Made by a program: the position numbers and the translations under genes. Source: Streptosporangiaceae bacterium (GTDB lineage Bacteria > Actinomycetota > Actinomycetes > Streptosporangiales > Streptosporangiaceae). Taken from it: a stretch of DNA of 16,880 nt. Shown piece by piece: positions 13,202-16,880 of this stretch (position 1 is the stretch's first letter; the number at the start of each line of letters is the position of its first letter). Under the pieces are notes generated by a model. That model ran no database searches and was not told the origin of the DNA. It was given only the letters and a program-made list of their open reading frames with translations. The stretch covers positions 1 to 16,880 of the forward strand of contig JAICWX010000193.1 of assembly GCA_025934635.1 (NCBI GenBank), written 5' to 3'.

Positions 13202-14491
13202 TCAGAGCACGATGTCCAGCGGTTCCTCGATCAGCTCCCGGAGGTGGGTGAGGAAGGCGGCCGCGGTGGCGCCGTCGACGGCCCGGTGGTCGATGGACAG
13301 CGTCAGCGTCATGGTGGTGCCGATGGCGACCTGGTCGTCGTGCACGACGGGCTGGCGGACGGCTTCGCCGACGGCGAGGATGGCGGCCTGCGGCGGGTTG
13401 ATGACGGCGGTGAACTGCCGGATGCCGTACATGCCGAGGTTGCTGATGGTGAAGGTACCGCCCGCCAGCTCGTCCGGGGTGAGCTTGCGGGCTCGCGCCC
13501 GGGCGGTGAGGTCGCGGGCCTCGCGGGCGATCTCAGTGAGGGACTTGCGGCCGGCGTCGCGGATGACCGGGACGATGAGCCCGTCGTCGATGGCGACCGC
13601 GATGCCGATGCTGACGTGGCGGTGCCGCAGGATGCGGGTCTCGTCCCAGGAAGAATTGACCTCGGGATGGGCCGCCAGCGCCGTCGCGCAGGCCCGGATG
13701 AGCAGGTCCGTGACGGTGATCTTGACGCCCGCGCCGCGGCGCTCGTTGGCCTGGGCGCGGAACGCGAGCAGCTTGCCCGCGGCAGCCACGACGGTCAGGT
13801 AGAAGTGCGGGGCCTCGCGGGCGCTGGCGGCGAGCCGCTCCGCGGTGAGGCGGCGCACCGTGGTCAGCGGGATCTCCTCGGCGTCCACGGCCGGGGCCAG
13901 CGGCGCCACGCCAGAGGGGACAGGTGACGGGGGCACGGCCGCGAGAGGCACGGCCGGAGAACTGCCAGGCGCGGGCCGCGCCGGGCCGGTGGGCGCCGGC
14001 GCCGGCTGGGCGCCATCGCGCGTGCGGGCGGCTTTCTCGATGTCGGCGCGGACGATCCGGCCGCCGGGGCCGCTGCCGGTGAGGGTGCTCAGGTCGATCG
14101 CGCGCTCGCGGGCGAGCTTGCGGGCCAGCGGGGACGCCGGCACCGCGGTCGGCGGTCCGCCGGCCGGTGCCGGTGCGGGTGCGGGTGGAGGAACCACCGT
14201 TCGTTCTGCCTGACCGGGGGCGCGAACCGGCGGCGCGGCAGCGGCGGGAGCGTCGTCGGCCTGGCCGATGACGGCGATGGGGGCGCCGATCGGGACCGAT
14301 GCCCCCTCCTCGACCAGGATGCGGGTGAGCACGCCCTCGTCGTAGGCCTCCATGTCCATGGCGGCCTTGTCGGTCTCGATCACCGCCAGCACGTCGCCCT
14401 TGCGGACCTGGTCCCCCTCGTGCTTGACCCACTGGCTCAGGACGCCTTGCTCCATGGTGTCCGACAGCCGGGGCATGAGCACGTCGGCCAT
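13202..14491 (-). CDS. 2-oxoacid dehydrogenase E2 (dihydrolipoamide acyltransferase), pyruvate type likely
   Basis: The 429-residue protein has a lipoyl domain (residues 3-77) with lipoyl-lysine K42 in VIETDKAAMDMEAY, an Ala/Pro-rich linker, a peripheral subunit-binding domain at ~118-152 (SPLARKLARERAIDL...GPGGRIVRADIEKA), a second linker, and the acyltransferase domain from ~205 with the catalytic H402-R-x-x-x-D-G in LSIDHRAVDGATAA. It transfers the acyl group from E1 to CoA in the pyruvate (or branched-chain) dehydrogenase complex. ATG 14491 overlaps the E1 beta stop by one base, so the two were one operon. No E3 gene is in view. Confidence 0.93.
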   Translation of the reverse strand: MADVLMPRLSDTMEQGVLSQWVKHEGDQVRKGDVLAVIETDKAAMDMEAYDEGVLTRILVEEGASVPIGAPIAVIGQADDAPAAAAPPVRAPGQAERTVVPPPAPAPAPAGGPPTAVPASPLARKLARERAIDLSTLTGSGPGGRIVRADIEKAARTRDGAQPAPAPTGPARPAPGSSPAVPLAAVPPSPVPSGVAPLAPAVDAEEIPLTTVRRLTAERLAASAREAPHFYLTVVAAAGKLLAFRAQANERRGAGVKITVTDLLIRACATALAAHPEVNSSWDETRILRHRHVSIGIAVAIDDGLIVPVIRDAGRKSLTEIAREARDLTARARARKLTPDELAGGTFTISNLGMYGIRQFTAVINPPQAAILAVGEAVRQPVVHDDQVAIGTTMTLTLSIDHRAVDGATAAAFLTHLRELIEEPLDIVL

Positions 14492-14889
14492 CAGTTCCCC
14501 CCGAGGGTCTCGCGGACGACCCGGATGATCGCCGCGGCGTCCGGCAGGGCGGCGACCTCGAGCGGCTTGGCGTACGGCAGCGGCACCTCGGCGGCGGCCA
14601 CCCGCCGGACCGGGGCGTCGAGGTAGTCGAACGCGCCCTCGCCGATCGTGGCAGCGAGCTCCGCTCCTGTCCCGTAACTGAGCCAGTCATCCTCCACGAT
14701 CACCGCCCGGCTGGTCTTGCGGACCGAGGCGCAGACGGTGTCCCGGTCCAGCGGACGGAGGCTGCGCAGGTCGACGACCTCGGCGGAGATGCCGTCGCTC
14801 TCCAGCCGACGGGCGACGTCCAGCGCGATCACCGCGGCCCGCGAGTAGCCGACGATCGTCACGTCCCGGCCCGGCTTGACCACGGCGGG
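14491..14889 (-). pseudogene. Pyruvate dehydrogenase E1 beta, C-terminal 132 residues only
   Basis: From about residue 223 of the fused reading frame the protein reads VVKPGRDVTIVGYSRAAVIA, then VVDLRSLRPLD, VIVEDDWLSYGTGAELAATI, FDYLDAPVRRVAAAEVPLPY and a closing helix. This is the transketolase-C-type domain of E1 beta subunits, which binds E2 and helps form the E1 tetramer. The N-terminal thiamine-diphosphate domain (~200 residues) is replaced by part of a glutamine synthetase. Gene order E1 beta-E2 with a 1-base overlap is normal for such operons; an E1 alpha gene would be expected upstream but foreign sequence is there instead. Confidence 0.85.
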
Positions 14890-14896
14890 GTCCTTT
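14886..14896. other. Chimeric junction between two unlike genomic backgrounds
   Basis: Codon 222 (Asp, 14890-14892) is the last residue matching glutamine synthetase (GFQNEKD, where HPEVAPSQFE is expected next); the following residues match E1 beta. The join is in frame. AAGGACC on the minus strand is plausible for both parents (K-D in the synthetase; D-P before VVKPG in E1 beta), suggesting a few bases of microhomology. G+C in the 60 bases from 14761 is 44/60, and 31/60 in the 60 bases from 15001. Confidence 0.75.
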
Positions 14897-15555
14897 TCGT
14901 TCTGGAAGCCCATCGAGCGCTGCACTTCGGCGGCGCGATCGATGAAGGTGCGCAGCGTGTCGCCGGGCAGCGAATGGTAATAGCCGCCCGTGTTTACATA
15001 TTCGAATTTCTTCGTGAGGTAGTAATTGCGCTCGGCGTCAACGCCCTTGAACAGGAAGCCTTCAATCTCGTTCGCGGCGTTCAGGGTAAAGCCGTTTTTT
15101 TCGTACTGCTCGTTGGCGTACGACTTCAACATGCCGCGAATATCGCCCGTATAGGGTGTGCCGTCCTTGTCGATCACCTCGCCGAAGATCAGCACCTTGC
15201 CCGCGCCGAAGAAATCCGAAGGCGCCCAGTAGAACGCGTTCCAGTCCATATGCAGCCGCAGATCGCTCTCGCGCTGGGCCGTAAAACCGCGGATCGAGGA
15301 ACCGTCGAACGTCAGATTGTCATAGCTCTTGACAAGGAATTTTTTGTCGTAGTCGAGCATATGCAGGCGGCCTTCCAGATCGCTGAACAGTACCGTGACG
15401 GCTTTAATGCTTTTCGTGTCCGTCAGATACTTCAGCCGCTCTTCCTGCAGCTTGCCCGGCTCCACGTGCTTCGCCCGCTGTTCTTTCGCCTTCAGATTGA
15501 GCTCTTCCAGCTCAGCGTACGGCAGGGTGAGAAAATCCTGTAATTGTGTCGACAT
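14890..15555 (-). pseudogene. glnA: Glutamine synthetase, N-terminal 222 residues
   Basis: The frame begins at ATG 15555 with a GGAG box just upstream. The beta-grasp domain holds FSDLEGRLHMLDYDKKFLV and the diagnostic LTFDGSSIRGFTAQRESDL, followed by the start of the catalytic domain with AANEIEGFLF (a metal-binding Glu) and ending at MGFQNEKD. The synthetase core after this point, including HPEVAPSQFE, the NP-x3-Y-R block and the adenylylation/regulatory region, is missing. The ammonia-assimilating enzyme would be ~450-470 residues. Base composition and codon use differ sharply from the actinobacterial part. It belongs with the downstream gcvPB gene to another genome. Confidence 0.85.
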
Positions 15556-15723
15556 TGCTCTCCGGAACGGATTATTGATTTGGACGGAGCGCCGGGGCAG
15601 ACTTCGGGTACTACAGCCGCAGCTGACAAAGCGATCCTGTCAGTAAACATTGATTATCAGTGAAATCGGGCGCTGGGGGCAACGATTCCTGATCGGTTCT
15701 TTTTATTCGCCGGATTGAACCTG

Positions 15724-16880
15724 TTAATCCGATCCGCGGGCGCCGTCTCCCGCGGCTACAAGATCGGCCGCCGGATCCTTTGTCCGAGGCTGCGTCGCCG
15801 GCTTCCAGCGCACCACCGGCCGGCGCGCCGCCGAAACCTCATCCACGCGGCTGGTGCGCGTCAAGTGCGGCGCTTTCAGCGCCGTCTGCGGATCTTTTTC
15901 GATCTCCTGCGCGATGGAAATCATGGCATCGATAAAGCCGTCGAGCTCGATTTTGGACTCGGTCTCGGTCGGCTCGATCATCAGCGCCCCGTGCACGATG
16001 AGCGGAAAACTCACCGTATAGGGGTGATAGCCGTAATCGATCAGGCGTTTCGCGATATCGCCGGTACGCACGCCCTTCGCCGCCTGGCGGTCGTCGCTGA
16101 ACACCACCTCGTGCATGTTGGGCCGGTCATAGGGTAGATCGAACCAGGGCCGCAGCCGGTGGCGAATGTAATTGGCGTTCAGGACCGCGTCCACGGTCGC
16201 GTTGCGCAGCCCCGGTCCGCCGTGCGCCAGAATATAGGCCAGCGCGCGCACCAGCACGCCGAAATTTCCGTAAAATGCCCGGACCTTCCCGATGCTTTGC
16301 GGAAAATCGTAGTTCCACGAAAGCTTTTCGCCTTCGCGCCGCAGCCTCGGCACGGGTAAAAACGGCTCCAGATGCCTGCGCACCGCCACCGGACCGCCGC
16401 CCGGTCCACCGCCGCCGTGGGGCGTCGAGAAGGTCTTGTGCAGATTGATGTGCATCACGTCGACGCCGAAATCGCCCGGCCGCGCAATCCCTACGAGCGC
16501 GTTCATATTGGCGCCGTCCATATACGCCATCGCGCCCTTCGCGTGCAGAATCTCCACCGCCCGCGCGATGTTTTCCTCGAACACCCCGAGCGTGTTGGGA
16601 TTCGTCACCATCAGCGCAGCGGTGTCTTCCGTGACGGCCCTCGCGAGTTCCTCGAGATCGATCATGCCCTGATCGTTCGATTTGAGATTCCGCACCTGAT
16701 AGCCGGCAATGGCCGCGGTCGCCGGATTGGTGCCGTGCGCCGAATCGGGAACCAGGATGTGTTTGCGCGCGTTCCCCTGGGCTTCGTGCCAGGCGCGGAT
16801 CAGCAGGATTCCCGTCAGCTCGCCATGCGCGCCGGCCGCGGGCTGCAGCGTGATGGCGTCGAGCCCGGCGATCTCGCACA
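15724..16880 (-). CDS. gcvPB: Glycine dehydrogenase (decarboxylating) subunit 2, N-terminus off window
   Basis: The frame is open from the window edge, starting CEIAGLDAITLQPAAGAHGE, to TAA at 15724-15726 (385 residues seen). The pyridoxal-phosphate lysine lies in MHINLHKTFSTPHGGGGPGG. Other family blocks are DSAHGTNPATAAIAGYQV, VTNPNTLGVFEENI, AYMDGANMNALVG and SFPLIVHGALMIEPTETESK. This is subunit 2 of the split P-protein, which decarboxylates glycine and passes aminomethyl to the H-protein. The split form is found in acidobacteria, firmicutes and others, while actinobacteria normally use one-chain GcvP, which supports a foreign origin. The C-terminal tail after SRVDEVSAARRPVVRW is a variable extension. 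Confidence 0.93.
   Translation of the reverse strand, partial: CEIAGLDAITLQPAAGAHGELTGILLIRAWHEAQGNARKHILVPDSAHGTNPATAAIAGYQVRNLKSNDQGMIDLEELARAVTEDTAALMVTNPNTLGVFEENIARAVEILHAKGAMAYMDGANMNALVGIARPGDFGVDVMHINLHKTFSTPHGGGGPGGGPVAVRRHLEPFLPVPRLRREGEKLSWNYDFPQSIGKVRAFYGNFGVLVRALAYILAHGGPGLRNATVDAVLNANYIRHRLRPWFDLPYDRPNMHEVVFSDDRQAAKGVRTGDIAKRLIDYGYHPYTVSFPLIVHGALMIEPTETESKIELDGFIDAMISIAQEIEKDPQTALKAPHLTRTSRVDEVSAARRPVVRWKPATQPRTKDPAADLVAAGDGARGSD

Noticed and set aside
13533..14690. 385-residue minus-strand frame over E2
   Set aside because: Out of frame with the lipoyl and acyltransferase motifs; Arg/Pro-rich shadow.
14491..15555. Reading the glutamine synthetase/E1 beta frame as a new bifunctional enzyme
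   Set aside because: Both catalytic cores are truncated at conserved blocks and the base composition changes at the join, so no activity is expected from either half.
1..16880. CRISPR arrays, tRNA or rRNA genes, insertion sequences
   Set aside because: I found no regularly spaced repeats, no cloverleaf-like or rRNA-like sequence, and no transposase motif or terminal repeats, despite the remnant-rich island.

Overview
The first ~14.9 kb is very GC-rich DNA with strong G/C preference at third codon positions. It carries actinobacterial-type genes: a CmtR-like sensor, C-terminal-cysteine and CC-type ArsR proteins, a CadI/ArsI-like VOC protein, FdxA and a long-form transaldolase. It looks like an actinobacterial accessory region. 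The last ~2 kb (about 14890-16880) is different: lower GC, different codon use, and a two-subunit-type glycine dehydrogenase that actinobacteria normally lack. The change falls inside one reading frame, where the front of a glutamine synthetase runs in frame into the back of a pyruvate dehydrogenase E1 beta subunit. I read this as a chimeric join, probably from assembly, until shown otherwise.

Layout. (1) 1-1476: the start of a ChaB-like gene (minus strand), then two tandem STAS (anti-sigma-factor antagonist) genes, the second broken by frameshifts. (2) 1534-6988: a metal and arsenic resistance island, partly decayed. It holds a CmtR-type cadmium/lead repressor overlapping a broken CDF cation exporter, an MFS transporter, an arsR-arsM pair followed by the stub of an acetyltransferase (arsN-like), an ArsI/CadI-type dioxygenase divergent from a second arsR, and the C-terminal remnant of an arsenate reductase. 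(3) 7360-9398: a 7Fe ferredoxin, a DsbA-like protein and a cysteine-bearing winged-helix regulator resembling Fe-S regulators. (4) 9416-14890, all on the minus strand: pyruvate dehydrogenase E1 beta (C-terminal part) and E2, then a hemerythrin-like protein, a one-span membrane protein, transaldolase, an FAD/NAD ferredoxin reductase, a gutted transketolase and a DUF488 protein. (5) 14890-16880: the foreign block with the glutamine synthetase N-terminus and gcvPB.

How the parts may work together. In the arsenic island the organoarsenic genes are intact (methylation by ArsM, C-As cleavage by ArsI), while the arsenate reductase is broken and no ArsB/Acr3 pump is present. In the redox region, ferredoxin, ferredoxin reductase, hemerythrin and the regulator look like one oxygen/NO/iron-sulfur response. 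The fdxA and hemerythrin promoters share an AT-rich block that stands out from the GC-rich background and may be a common operator. A notable trait of the window is how many genes have lost internal or terminal segments (CDF, arsC, arsN, transketolase, second STAS, E1 beta), which suggests either real decay of a mobile region or systematic assembly damage.
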